Shown here: one piece after another, positions 20,960 to 32,038 of the stretch
How the letters are laid out: every line of letters begins with the position of its first letter
Numbering within the stretch: the first letter of the stretch is position 1
From: Guadua angustifolia
Lineage: Eukaryota > Streptophyta > Magnoliopsida > Poales > Poaceae
Direction: 5' to 3'
Length of the DNA: 64,000 nt
Assembly (NCBI GenBank): GCA_036346375.1
Contig: CM070517.1
Location: 12,937,161 to 13,001,160 of the forward strand
The notes under the pieces: model-generated
What the model saw: only the letters and a program-made list of their open reading frames with translations
Told to the model about the DNA's origin: nothing
Databases searched by the model: none
Translations under genes and position numbers: made by a program

Positions 20960-22675
20960 TAAAGTTTATTATTTGCTATTTTCGTTGAACGACGTGTAGA
21001 ACCCGACATCACTGACTCCATCATTGATAACGTCAACTTTGACCACGACTACATCGTAAACAACAATTAAGCAAGGCAAGCACCCCCTTTGATTATATTG
21101 ACCCCAATATTTAATTTTCATTTTGTTTAATTGACTTATGCATGTGCATATTTTCTGTAAACTTGCTATATTATGGTACTGGTAGTAATACTTGCTGTCT
21201 CATGGAACTTCCTCGATAAGTATGGATATGTGAATCTTGATAACTATAGAATAGGGTTAGACAATACATGATGTAAACTTGGGTATATGCGCTTATGTAT
21301 TGTCTATGCTTAGCCAAGCTTTGGTAGAAAATTGGGACAATTGGATTAAACTGTCTCTTGAGAATTTAAAATGGTTGGATGTGACATGATGTAGGTTGCT
21401 GGTAATTTCGTTAAAAACTCAAAATAAAACTATGGTTTTGATGCGAGCAATTATTAGCAATAGCCGGTTGCGCAGATGGATTTGCACGTAGTATAGGGGG
21501 AGATTATTACCCGTATCGAATTAAGGACTGAGCTATGGGTTGCTTATAATCCAAGAAACTTTTACAACTACAAGTGCTGATATGGGACAGCCTTAACTTA
21601 TTAAGTTGCTTAGAACTGGCTTTGCACATTGGTAGGCGGAGTAGTATGGGCATTCCAACTAGGTTTACTCTAAAGGGGTTTCCACACCTCGGTGTGGATA
21701 AATGCATGTTGATACAACGGTGTACACCTTGCTATGGGGAGAAATGGTACCTGACTATTTTTGTGAAGATGTTACCATGTTTTATATATATGTTTTTGCC
21801 ACCATAGAGAGGGCTTAACGTCACCGGGTTAGTGTAAAGTCAGGTCTATGTAATATAACGGTTATGTTATGATCTCTCTGCAACACACTAAAGGAAGTGT
21901 GCTAATAGTTTGCACAAAGAGCTGATAATTTCTTGTGGGTAAAACTGTACACCTCTGCAGAGTATAAATCTAATCAATTCGCCAAGCCCGTGGCCAAGGG
22001 CACTTGGTAACATCATCACATGGTTAGTTGTTTTATTATTTTCAAAATAGTTGGTTTCATCTGTTATGCCTTGTTTTGGCAAAGACTGGTGTTGGCAAAT
22101 ATTTGTCGTCTTGATGCTCACATCATGGAGGACTAGGAGTTATTACTTGTTACTTTCATATCAGTCAAACTTGCTTTTACAGTTCTGTTTGTGAACTACA
22201 AAGTGATTTACAAATTCAATTTTGCTTTATGCAAATTAACCGTAGAAACCTCCTTTGACAGCCTACATTTCTGCATTTTGCAAATACCACCTTAAATCTT
22301 GCGGAGTATGAAAGTACTCAATCTTGCTTAATATGTTGTTTTAGGTGGAAAAGAAAACAAGGCTACAAAGATTCATTTTCGACATAGGATACACGAACTT
22401 GAATGAAGCAATCTTTCTAGGTATTTATGCCTTGTCAGTTGCGTAAGGGTTGGATGGGCACACTACAAGACTTTGCTTCTTTTGATACTATATATATATA
22501 CTCTAAAATTGTATAAATACATTGTATAAATAGCTTTCGCATTAATAATATGACATATGGTTGTGATTCCAATCGTTGTAAATGTGCATACTAGTCACTG
22601 ACCATAGGACTAGTACTATATGCACATGAGATTCTCATTTTAGTATTTTATGCAAAAATAGGGGTCATTACATTT
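20960..22675 (+). mobile_element. Gypsy LTR fragment carrying the conserved core
   Basis: Landmarks in order match the Tekay LTRs. CTCTCTGCAACACACTAAAGGAAGTGTG at 21872 corresponds to 51075. TTCTTGTGGGTAAAACTGTACACCTCTGCAGAGT (21930-21964) corresponds to 51126. TTTATGCAAATTAACC and CTTTGACAGCC correspond to 51454-51490. The block ends GGGGTCATTACA at 22675, and its last 365 bp recur inverted at 12263-12618. The left border is uncertain. Confidence 0.55.
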
Positions 22676-24296
22676 CAAGTAGATGTTGAAGTGCCTGAGG
22701 CATTCATGAATGAGGAGCCAAGTCAAGACCAAGGTCCAGAGCAGGATCCAAAGTTCTTTGAAGGCAAGTTGTGCTTTGATCATGTTAAACCCATGTTTAA
22801 ACATTATGCTATTTTAAAGTATTGCATACTGATTCAATTATTACTTGTTTCAATTAATTTGGGTGTAGTTATTCATCTAGTTTGTGATATATCCACCTTG
22901 CCATATTGTATATCATATCTCATTTGTCACCCTAGCATAGTCGTTAATAATTGATAGATACTATTTGCTAATATGGGTTAGATAAAACACAAGTAGTATG
23001 CTTAGCCATGTAACGAGTCATCATTTTATGTGAAATGGTTAATCTTGCTTAATGAACTATAGAATATATTTATTAACTTGTGTGTCAGGTGTTGTCACAC
23101 AATATTGTTGATGGCACATGGTGCATGGTAAACAACTGGGGTGGTAAAATGATTTAGATTGAGGCAAGTGGCAAGAATTATGGTGGGCTAATGTGGCATT
23201 TGAGCGGTCACATTGCTTTTTATGGTATTTGATGGTTTGTGGTTATGGTGAATTTTTGGTTAGTCTTGCCTTGGTCAAGTAAGAATTTAACCTTGCAAGC
23301 ATTTGAATTGAGTCATTCATATAACCATAAGTTTGGTATATGATAGACCTAGCAGATTAATTTGTTATATATAGGTCTTGGTACTGTCGTGGTGGTGTGG
23401 GTTCTGGGTGTACGGGTATACTCACATAGAACAAGAGGGGGCTCTAGATGTGGTAACCAGTTTCGCCATTGTTGACACCTCAATAGGTAGTACTGGGTTT
23501 AGACAGAGAGCATTGGAATGGCTTTGTTATAATCACTCACCTTTGTGGTGTATGATTGTATCTTGTGGAGAAAGTATATAATCTTTGCAGAGTGTAAAAC
23601 CTATTCAAATGGCCATGCTTACGGTATTGAGCATTACTCGGTGATTACAGTCAAGGATTACTTTTTGTTAGAATCAATGTGAGTATGGGGATTGTATGCC
23701 TACGGAAGTTGGAATATGATTTAGGGTTATGAGTTAGTTTATTTGGAAAAATAATCGTGAAATTTATTATTATTAATATTTTTTTACTATCTTTTCAAAC
23801 TATTTATGTTATTCTTTTATAAGTTCTACTTATGCAAAATAAACATGTCAGCCATTCATTTGGAATAAGCCATGCATATAGTATATTAGACTTGCATTAT
23901 GTGCATAACTTGTTGACTACTTTATGTACTCACCCTTGCAATAATACATCACCAGTTAAAGAGGAGGCTACGCCTACTTTTGTCTGGTATCAGGAAGAAG
24001 TGGACAACTAGGGTGCAAACCTTATCAATTGCTTATGGCAAATTGAATGGTTATTATGAATGAGTTTATTTCCACTACAATTTATTTATTTTTTAGTCTT
24101 TGCCCTATGAGGTGTACTCATGTAAGGTGGACCATAAGATCGTCTAACAGTTATATTCAATTTGTTGAAGTCTTTATTTATGTTATTGTTGAGTATGATT
24201 GTGATATCATCTTTGTTGAGCCTGTGTGCACTAGTGTAATCCTGAACTAGTGCTGAATGTGCAAAGGGTCTAGATTTGCGTATTTGAGTCTCAACA
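22676..24296 (+). mobile_element. 3' part of a chromovirus 5' LTR
   Basis: It begins inside an LTR (GTAGATGTTGAAGTGCCTGAGG, matching 11384) and ends GAGTCTCAACA at 24296. A primer site follows. The family core, TCTTGTGGAGAAAG...TTTGCAGAGTGTAAAAC, lies at 23560-23600. The first part of the LTR is missing; the preceding sequence is a different LTR ending in TTACA at 22675. The LTR drives the pre-gag ORF and gag that follow. Confidence 0.65.
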
Positions 24297-24300
24297 AAGG

Positions 24301-24313
24301 TGGTATTAGAGCC
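24301..24313 (+). promoter_or_regulatory. Primer binding site
   Basis: TGGTATTAGAGCC differs from the Met-tRNA primer site TGGTATCAGAGCC at one base and lies five bases after the LTR end, so it sets the plus orientation of the element. Confidence 0.8.
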
Positions 24314-24514
24314 ATACTGACTGTAGGTCAAGCACTATCTAGTCTGATTGTCCTAGGAGTGTCCAAAACTATTTTATAAAGTTAAAATTAACTTAAAAGA
24401 TCCAAAAGTTCTTGACTTATCCTCTTTTTCTTGCTTTCTACCGTTGATGAAATTTTCCATCTTTTCTCTTATTTTGAGCTGTGGTTTTGCAAGAATTGTC
24501 TTCTACAAATAAAG

Positions 24515-25238
24515 ATGAAGTACATTTATGGTGAATACAAGGGAGGATTTGCTGCCGAGCTATCGAAAATGTTGCAGCTACTGGGGGGATTCGATAGGCC
24601 TATTTATTGAGGCACTAGCTAGATTATGAATGGAAAAGTACGAGGGATTCTTTACAAAGTTACAATCTATTGTAGGGTGAATACTATGGGAAGCCGCCTC
24701 GTTAACATCACGGTGAGTAGATCAATGTTTGAGGCAGGGATCTAGGAGTCTGCACACCTAGCACTTTGTCGCTTTGCTCAAGACTACGCCGTTGAGTTGG
24801 AGTCAACGGTGTTCAAGTGTCATCCACATGGAGGAGCTACAACCGATGACAGAATTAGGACGAGGAAGATGCCACCACTATTCACCTCACCCGTTTTCTA
24901 CTGCACATGAGAATGTCATGAAGATCACCAACCAAGAGCTTGAGGAGGTCTACAAAGCCTTATAGAAGGCTGAGGAAGATCTTCGAGAGATGAGGATGGC
25001 TTCTAAGCAGATTACTGAGTTGGAGGAGGACCTCTACCTCAAGGAAGAGGAAGCTGAGCTAGAGATGGAGGAAGATGAGTATGAGGAGGAACCTAAGGAG
25101 GTGGAGCCTGAGCCTGAGGGGCAGGAGTCTACATCTTCTAATGAGACTCCTGGCCATCATAACCAGTTCACACCGTTGCCATCCCTCCCACCGCACTACT
25201 CACCAAGAGGACCACATCCTGGATGGCTTTGTGATTAG
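24515..25238 (+). pseudogene. Pre-gag acidic coiled-coil ORF of a chromovirus (copy 2)
   Basis: Starting MKYIYGEYKGGFAAELSKML, this parallels the ORF at 16705 over its whole length. The shared order is YGE-KGG-AAEL, NITVSR, DYAVELESTVFKC, LEEVYKAL, AEEDLREM, ITELEEDLYLKEEEAELEMEEDEYEEE and a PGWLCD end. Two in-frame stops and at least one frameshift break it. It lies between the primer site and the gag start at 25531. The last 80 residues are acidic and Glu/Pro-rich with a helical heptad-like stretch. Function unknown. That two diverged copies keep the same layout argues that it was once selected in this lineage. Confidence 0.65.
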
Positions 25239-25530
25239 GTAGTGTCTTAGTCTAGTAGTAGTGACTCAAATGTATGAGTCGTATGAGTCTAAGTTAGGAG
25301 TTTTGCTTTTTAGGCGTTAGCACTGTGTGCTTAGGATAATAAGAGTTTCTAAGATCTTTTGAGTGTGTAGTATGCATTGCATTACCTCTAGACACTTGTG
25401 AGTAACCATACCAAGTATTTAATAAAATCTTTATATTTGGAGTTGTATTTAAAATTTTTCTCCGCATAAGTTCTTATATTACTTGTCTGTGCTTTTCCTT
25501 CTTTTCTTTAAATATTGGAGTGATCAACAG

Positions 25531-26692
25531 ATGGTTTAGACTTGCGAAAACAACTGAGCTAGTGGAAGTGGAGCTAGACCAAGTGAGAATTTGAATGAGA
25601 CACCAGTACCTCAACCAGCACCTCAACCAGCACCACTAGTTGACATAAGTAACTTTGGAGCCTTTCTTGTAGCACAAACACAGCTTATGCAAGTCATGAT
25701 GCAGCATATGCGGCACTTTACTAATCAAGCAATAGCCAACAATGCAAATCAAGCTGCTAACAATGTTATTCTTCCATACTCTAACTTGTTAGACTTCATG
25801 AGGACTCGTTTGCCTACTTTCTCTGGGAATGCTAACATAATTGAGGCAGATAATTGGCTTAGAACAATTGAAATGAAGCTACACATCACTCAGTGTGTTG
25901 GAAATGAGAAGGTGTTTTATACTTCTCATCAGCTTGAAGGTACAACCGCTGAAGGAAGGGAAAACTACTATGCATCACAGTAAAACCTACAGGAGATCAC
26001 TTGGAAGGAATTCACCACTACTTTTCGCCAGTACCATGTTCCTAAAGGTGTCATGGTTCTAAAGAAGGAAGAATTCAGATCTATCAAGCATGGATGCTAG
26101 TCTGTGGCAAATTATTTGAGCAAGTTTACATAGCTTGCTCGCTATGCACCTGAAGACATTGCAATAGACAAGGCAGGACAATCTTGCTTCTTGAAGGGAC
26201 TGAATTCTAGACTGAAGGTTGTGTTGATTGCCTACAATTTTTTTGACTTTCAAGAGTTGGTTAACAAGGCCCTTTTTTGGAAGATAAGGGCAAGGAGCAC
26301 CCTTATTTTGGAAGATAAGGGTAAGGAGCTGGATGACAACTACAAGCATAGAATGACACGGCAAGGAGCTCGTCAGGGACAATAGAGAGAGGGTTGCACC
26401 TTAGTAGTTTGTCAGATTTTAGCCCAAAGCTATATTCAAGACGCCATCTCCTGCACCATGTCCAAGCCGACAAAACTTCTAAACACTTATTCAGCTGAAC
26501 AATGTGCAACGAGGAAATCAACAGTCAACAGTCAGGCACTACTTTAGTTGTAATGAACCTGGAAATTTTACCAACAACTGTCCTAAAAGAGTAGGTGTTA
26601 TGCCTGTCCGCTTCAACCATGGCCCTACACTTGCCAAGACACCTACATTAGGAGGGAACCATGGAGCTGCTCAAGTTGGAGCTACACCTTAA
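25531..26692 (+). pseudogene. Chromovirus Gag remnant
   Basis: The frame at 25591-25983 includes LVDISNFGAFLVAQTQLMQVMMQHM and FMRTRLPTFSGNANIIEADNWLRTIEMKLHITQC, the start of the Ty3/gypsy gag domain. It continues with FTQYHVPK-type and AEYLSKFTQLARYAPED-like sequence near 26000-26160 after stops and shifts. A decayed CCHC knuckle (YFSCNEPGNFTNNCPK, first Cys lost or replaced) lies near 26540-26590. Gag would form the particle. At least three interruptions rule out function. It matches the gags at 45400-46369 (minus) and 52544-53560. Confidence 0.75.
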
Positions 26693-26749
26693 TCAACAGT
26701 GAGAGGTCGTGTCAACCATATCACGACCAATGAAGCTTAGGAAGCATCA

Positions 26750-27030
26750 AACGTAGTACTGGGTAAGTTCCTAGTTAACTTAGTACCTGCAATAGTTTTA
26801 TTTGATTTTGGAGCTTCTTATTCCTTTATTTCTTGAGATTTTGCTATTGGGAATGAGTTAAAAGTTATGAACCTTAAGTGCATGCTTTTTGTCCAATCCC
26901 TTGAATCAAAACTTTGATCTGTCCAGGGATGCATGAGAGTTAAGATGCTTATGGATGGGATAGAGTTCCTAGTGAACTTTATTATTTTGGATACCCAGAT
27001 ATTAAATGTTATTCTTAAAATGGATTGGCT
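26750..27030 (+). pseudogene. Chromovirus protease remnant
   Basis: VLGKFLVNLVPAIVLFDFGASYSFIS corresponds to the retropepsin block, with DFG where DSG is expected. A TGA follows after SFIS. It runs to ILKMDWLSK at 27030, where the MITE is inserted, and resumes at 27307 (HKAMLGC). The lost active-site serine and the stop make it inactive. Confidence 0.7.
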
Positions 27031-27038
27031 ATCCAAAC
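27031..27038 (+). repeat. Left target site duplication of hAT MITE
   Basis: ATCCAAAC, identical to 27299-27306. Confidence 0.9.
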
Positions 27039-27298
27039 CAGTGGTGGTCCTGAGATTTTAGGGGCCTAGAGCGAGGTTTAAAATGGGGGCCTTCTAATAT
27101 ATATATATATCATGCGTCAAGACTCAAGACGTCACGTACTCACGCACCGACGCTTCATTTCCCAGGTACTACTAACTATATATATTATACTGTTATATAT
27201 ACAATATACTAATACTAGTACATGTACAGGGGTGGGGCCCCATGGTTTGGGGGGCCCGGAGCGGCTGCCCCGCTCGCCCCCCGTCAAGGCCAGCGCTG
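27039..27298. mobile_element. hAT MITE, 260 bp
   Basis: Ends are CAGTGGTGGTCC and GGCCAGCGCTG, imperfect inverted repeats of the hAT CAG...CTG type. The flanks are the perfect 8-bp duplication ATCCAAAC, the hallmark length for hAT. The interior is non-coding, with a TATATATATA tract and a GGGGGGCCC-rich end. Removing it and one duplication restores continuity of the protease reading across the site, which confirms it as an insertion. Confidence 0.88.
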
Positions 27299-27306
27299 AT
27301 CCAAAC
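27299..27306 (+). repeat. Right target site duplication of hAT MITE
   Basis: ATCCAAAC, identical to 27031-27038. Confidence 0.9.
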
Positions 27307-27651
27307 ACAAGGCTATGTTGGGTTGTAGATGAAGAGTTGTTTCAATTGAAATCATAAGAGGCAAAAGAGTGGAAGTTCAAGCGAATACAGTTCACAATGG
27401 TCAAATGATGTTAACAGTATTAAAGTTGTCAGTTTAGAAGAAGTAGCAGTTGTTAATGAATACCTGGATGTTTTTCCTAAAGATTTACCTGGAATGCCAC
27501 CAAATCGAGAAATTGAGTTCGTGACTGAATTATTCTTGGTACAACACAATAGCCAAAAGACCGTATCATATGCCTACAGATGAGCTGGTAAAAATGAAGA
27601 AAAAGATTGAGGAGTTACTAGAAAATGGTTTTGTAAAACCTATTTCGTCAC
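27307..27651 (+). pseudogene. Start of chromovirus reverse transcriptase region
   Basis: VVNEYLDVFPKDLPGMPPNREIEF at about 27450 is the conserved linker before Ty3/gypsy reverse transcriptase. The next frame carries the MPTDELVKMKKKIEELLENGFVKPISS-like beginning of the domain. The sequence is cut at 27651 by a copia LTR, and no catalytic block remains. Confidence 0.75.
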
Positions 27652-28885
27652 TGAAGGACTGAGATGGGGACCAAAGGGGGGTGAATGATCCCAAAATAAA
27701 ATTTTTCCCCACCCAAAACAATCCAACCAAGAACCTCGCCACATCAAAGCAAAGTGGAGAAAGCAAGCAAAAATCTAAAAATCATCAGCAGGGGTCACAG
27801 TACTACAAATCAGCCCCCGTAGTGCCAGATAAATAGTAACTCAACACTATTGGGCACTGTAGCGTGGTAGTTCCGTGTACATTAGCGCGGCCTAATGAAT
27901 AGTAAAAAAATCAGCAAAACTCAAAAGGAAAATTGATGAATCTTTTGATTGACTGCTCTAAACCTTGTGAAACTTTGTGGACACCTTCCTATGGATGTCA
28001 AGAATCTATTCCAATCTTAAATCATAAGGATTGATATCAAAGTTCTGACCTTTTTCCAATTCAAGGAAGAGTGCACAAGAACGGGTTCAAAAATAAAAAC
28101 TTGGCCCTAGGCTAACCAGTGGGTTCTTGATGATCAAGATGATCCTAGATCTAGATGACTTCCCACATGTCATAGCAAGCTAGAACACAAGACAAGATTA
28201 CCAAAAATTCGATCTTCCAAGATTGATCCTCCTAAGAACAAAAGATCGGTTTCTTGTAAGGAAGAACACAAGATTTGCCTAGATGGTTGGGATATGATCT
28301 GAAGAAGACTCATCCATCAATCATTCATCCTTGGCATAAGATTCACAAGCATTTAGAAGGAGGGGAGGCAAATCCAAATGTGCGTAAAGTAAATTGCAAA
28401 AATATAAAGTGCATCAAAACCTCTAAAACCTTCAAGAGGGGGAAGGCTATCCCTACCCCTCTATTTATACTACTCTTGAGTCATCCTCCACCCTTGGATG
28501 AGTTCCTTCTATCCTAAGGATCAACATCAAGGGCTAGGATTGACTCACTCACTCATACATAGGCTAACCCGAAACCCTATAATATAACGGGTTTTTGCAT
28601 GATTTTCAAAGCATACTAACTAGACCCGCTACTCTATCACCTAGATAGTGATCCAATGACCTTCTTTGATCTAAGCAGCTCCTAGCTAGCATATCATCCA
28701 TTCCTTATCTTATAAGATTGCAGTGACTGCATCTCTGATCATCTTCAAGTGATCCATGACCACCTGGACCTCTAGCGTAGCTCGCCTAGTCCTGGTCAAC
28801 CTCCACCTCACCATGATCTAGCACCGTTGTCCTGCAACCATAAAAAACAACGAAACACATCACATAGCATTGTGCATGAAAGATG
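27652..28885 (-). mobile_element. Copia LTR, minus orientation, truncated
   Basis: TGAAGGACTGAGATGGGGACC at 27652 is the complement of the LTR end at 30647. Homology with the plus-strand copy continues through ACCCTTGGATGAGTTCCTTC (28490) and GCTAGGAGCTGC-type sequence to about 28885. The first ~480 bp of the LTR in sense direction are missing. A TATA box on the minus strand (TATAAATA, 28462-28469) has a counterpart in the other copy. It is inserted in the reverse transcriptase of the chromovirus. Confidence 0.7.
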
Positions 28886-28902
28886 ATGTGGAGGCCTACC
28901 TA

Positions 28903-30647
28903 TGTTGGTGATGAGTATTTGACTAAATCTGAGCTTGGTTTGTTGTGGTTTGAGTTTGATTTAAATTGAATTTTTAATTTGAAGCAATTTGAGTTAAGAC
29001 TGCCAAGTTCTAGTTCGGTCATGTAATGCCCCGTCGGCTTGTGATCGTATGATTAGAGTAGATTAGGAATCGCTAAGTATTGAGTAGGAATGTTGTCAGG
29101 TTGAGCAAAGGGTTCGTTCAAATGCTTGGTCGGTTACTACTAAGTTCTGGCTTGGTCGAGTAATGCCCTGTCGGCATGTGGTCGAATATTTCGAGTAGAT
29201 TGGGAATCGCTAAGTATCGAGTAGGGATATTTCTAGGTTGAGTGCCCTGTCATCAGCCTGCCTCAAGTCCTTGGATTAGCCACAAGTTACTTGATGTCGA
29301 CTCATCGACTCGACTCTAAGTAGAGTTACTCTATGTCCTTGGGATACGCATTTTGAATTTGTGTGAAATTTATTGCATGTCATTTTGGGCAATGCTATGT
29401 GATGTATTTTCCTTATTTTTGATGTTTACAGGACAACGGTGCTAGGTCATGGTGAGGCGAAGGATGATCGGGACTAGGCAAGGTGAGCTGGAGGTCCAAA
29501 CGGTCGAGGATTGATAAAGATGATCGGAGACAGAGTCAGTGCAAACCTAGAAGACAAGAATTGGATGAGATGCTAGCTAGGAGCTGCTCAGATCAATGAG
29601 GGCTGTAGGATCACGGTCTAGATGATAGAGTAGCGGATCTAGTTAGTATGCTTGGAAAAGTGTGCAAAAACCCAATATGTGTATGAGTTTCGGGTTAGCC
29701 CATGTGTGAGTGAATGAGTCAATCTTAACCCTTGATAGTGATCCTTTGGGTAGAAGGAACTCATTTAAGGGTGGTGGTCCTTAGGGTAGAAGGAACTCAT
29801 CTAAGGGTGGAGGGTAACTCGAGAGTAGTATAAATAGAGGGGTAGAGGTAGCCTTCCCCTTCTTGAAGGTTTTTGCGGTTTCTGTGCTCCTTTAAGCTTT
29901 GCCCACCTTGTTGTGAGGCTTTGTAAACCTCCTTCCCAGAAATCCAAAACACTTTTTCTTATGTTTGGATTTACCTTTTGCATTTTCATTATGTCTTAAA
30001 TTCCGCAATTACCTTCTTGCAATTTACATTTACGCAATTTGGATTGGCCTCCCCATCTTCTATATGCTTTTTCTTCCTATGTCGAGGATGTTGATTGTTG
30101 GATGAATCTTCTTTCAGATCATATCCTAATAATCTAGGCAATCCACGTGTTTTTCCTATAAGAAACTGATCTTGCGTTCTTAAGTGATTCATTCCTCTAG
30201 ATCGTGTTATATTTGTGGAGTTTAGGACTTGTGTTCATGCTTGCTAGGTCATGTGGGAGGTTACCCAAGGTCATCTTAATCATCAAAACCACATGAGCAA
30301 GTCTAAGATCAAGTTCTTGAGTTTTGCTCAAACTTGGTGTGTTCTTCCTTCAAAGTGAAAAAGGTTGGAACTTTGACGTCAATGCTTACGATTGAAGGTT
30401 GGAATAAGTTCCTGACATCCTTAGTAGTACATCTTCCAAGTTTCATGAGTTTTTATCCAACCGATCAAAAGATTCCTCAAAATTTGCTTTTAAGTTGTGC
30501 TGTTTTCAAAGTCTGTTCTTGCTGTTGTTCTTGGGCTAAGTGCTTCCTTTTGAGTATTTTCTTTGAGGGCTTGGGGGGACAATTTTTAGTGGGAAAATTT
30601 TTATTTAGGATCATTCAACCCTCTCTGGTAGCCATCTCGATCATTCA
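28903..30647 (+). mobile_element. 5' LTR of a plus-strand copia element
   Basis: The right end, CGATCATTCA at 30647, abuts a primer site. The stretch 29385-30647 mirrors 27652-28885 in inverted orientation, with GGACAACGGTGCTAG, GATGATAGAGTAGCGG and GGGTTTCGGGTTAGCC-like blocks. A TATA box (TATAAATA) lies at 29829-29836. The left end is uncertain, near TGTTGGTGATGAG at 28903. Frames on the minus strand at 29801-30192 are repeat-derived and not genes. Confidence 0.65.
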
Positions 30648-30649
30648 AT

Positions 30650-30662
30650 TGGTATTAGAGCC
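30650..30662 (+). promoter_or_regulatory. Copia primer binding site
   Basis: TGGTATTAGAGCC, one mismatch from the Met-tRNA primer site, two bases after the LTR end. Confidence 0.75.
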
Positions 30663-30702
30663 GGTTTTGCTTTTTCCATAGATCTTGACTAGTATCAAGA
30701 GC

Positions 30703-31683
30703 CATGGTGATGAACAAATATTCCACCAAGCTTCCCATCTTTTCTAGAGTTAATTTTCCTTTTTAGAAGTCATGAATGGAGTAGTACATCACTGTCCAGG
30801 GCTTCCAGATATGGCAGAAGGTGAAGCTCCCAGATGAGGTTCTTGCCGATGATTAAGTCACGGTCGGCAATATGGCTGACGTTGAGGTGAATGCTAAGGC
30901 AAGGAACATCCTCATATAGGGCCTTAGCTACAGTGAGTACGACAGGATCTCTCACCTTCAATCTGCTCACTAGATTTGGGTGACCCTCGATACTTACCAT
31001 GAGGGTACTACCCAAATCAAGTTGGTGAAATAGGATCAGTACAAGCATTATTACAACAAATTTGAACAACACACCGGTGAGAGTCTTGACAAGTGCTTTG
31101 GTCATTTTACAAATATTTTGAGTGACCTCCAAGTAGTCGGTTGCATATGCCCTGACTCGGATAATACTTGACATTTCTTGACCGCACTCGATCTTCGAGT
31201 TTGGGAGATGAGAGTGACTACCATCAAGGACACTACCGATTTATCGACTCTGACTTTTGACGGGCTTTATTCCTAACTCAAGACTCATGAGGTCGATGTT
31301 GTCTCTCGAAAGATGACATCTCAGTTGATGGCCTTGGTCACTGGTCCCATTGGATCAACCTCTGATTCTTCTGATGGTTTTTCCCTCTCCGTCCTTTATG
31401 AGCTAAGTGATGACCAACTAGAAAAATTTATAGAAAATGAGCTTACTCTTTTAGCTTACAAATTCTCTCATATATACAAGAGTGTGAGGGAGAGGAAGAG
31501 AGGTGGCACGATCACCTTCTTCAAGTGTGGTGACTCTAACCACATTCGGACGAATTGCTCCAAGATAGAGAAGGGCAAGAACGACACCAACGGTTCAGCT
31601 AAGAATGACTACATCGAGAAGAACCGCAATAGAAGCCTCCAGCTTGTGAGCCGGTGTGTGAGAAGAAGTACCACAACTTCTTG
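30703..31683 (+). pseudogene. Copia Gag pseudogene
   Basis: The frame reads IWVTLDTYHEGTTQIK and YNKFEQHTGESLDKCFGHFTNILSDLQ, the UBN2-type capsid region of copia Gag, with about six stops up to 31310. The open part (31313-31684) ends with a knuckle FFKCGDSNHIRTNC, where the first Cys has become Phe. Particle assembly and RNA binding are therefore lost. It follows the primer site at 30650 directly. Confidence 0.75.
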
Positions 31684-32038
31684 ATGAATAAGAAGCTCTT
31701 CCACCGCGTTCTCACTACACTCGATGACATCAATCTCTTTGACACAGAGACATGGAGCGACGAGGGTGAGGATGATTCACAAGAGAAGAAAGGTGGTGAC
31801 GACTTCACCAGCATGTGCTTCATGGGAAACACCGACTGCTTCTCATCGGACGAGGTTTGTTGGATTGGGAAGGGAGAGGTTTGGATTGTTGACTCCGATT
31901 GTTCTCGCCATATGACTGGAGACTCTTGTTGGTTCTCTTCCCTAGTCCGAACACTTTTGGGGATGCTTCTTCAGGTTGAATTATTGCTAAAAATACTGTC
32001 TGAATTAATGACAAATTCATGCTTAAGGATGTTGTCTA
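31684..32038 (+). pseudogene. Copia protease remnant
   Basis: MGNTDCFSSDEVCWIG precedes VWIVDSDCSRHMTGDSCWFSSL, the copia protease start. The catalytic DSG is changed to DSD, and the frame breaks near 32020. The element cannot process its polyprotein. Confidence 0.75.

Noticed and set aside
12263..22675. Giant terminal-inverted-repeat (Mutator-like) transposon
   Set aside because: No matching flanking duplication, no transposase inside, and the repeated end behaves as an LTR end; kept only as an inverted repeat.
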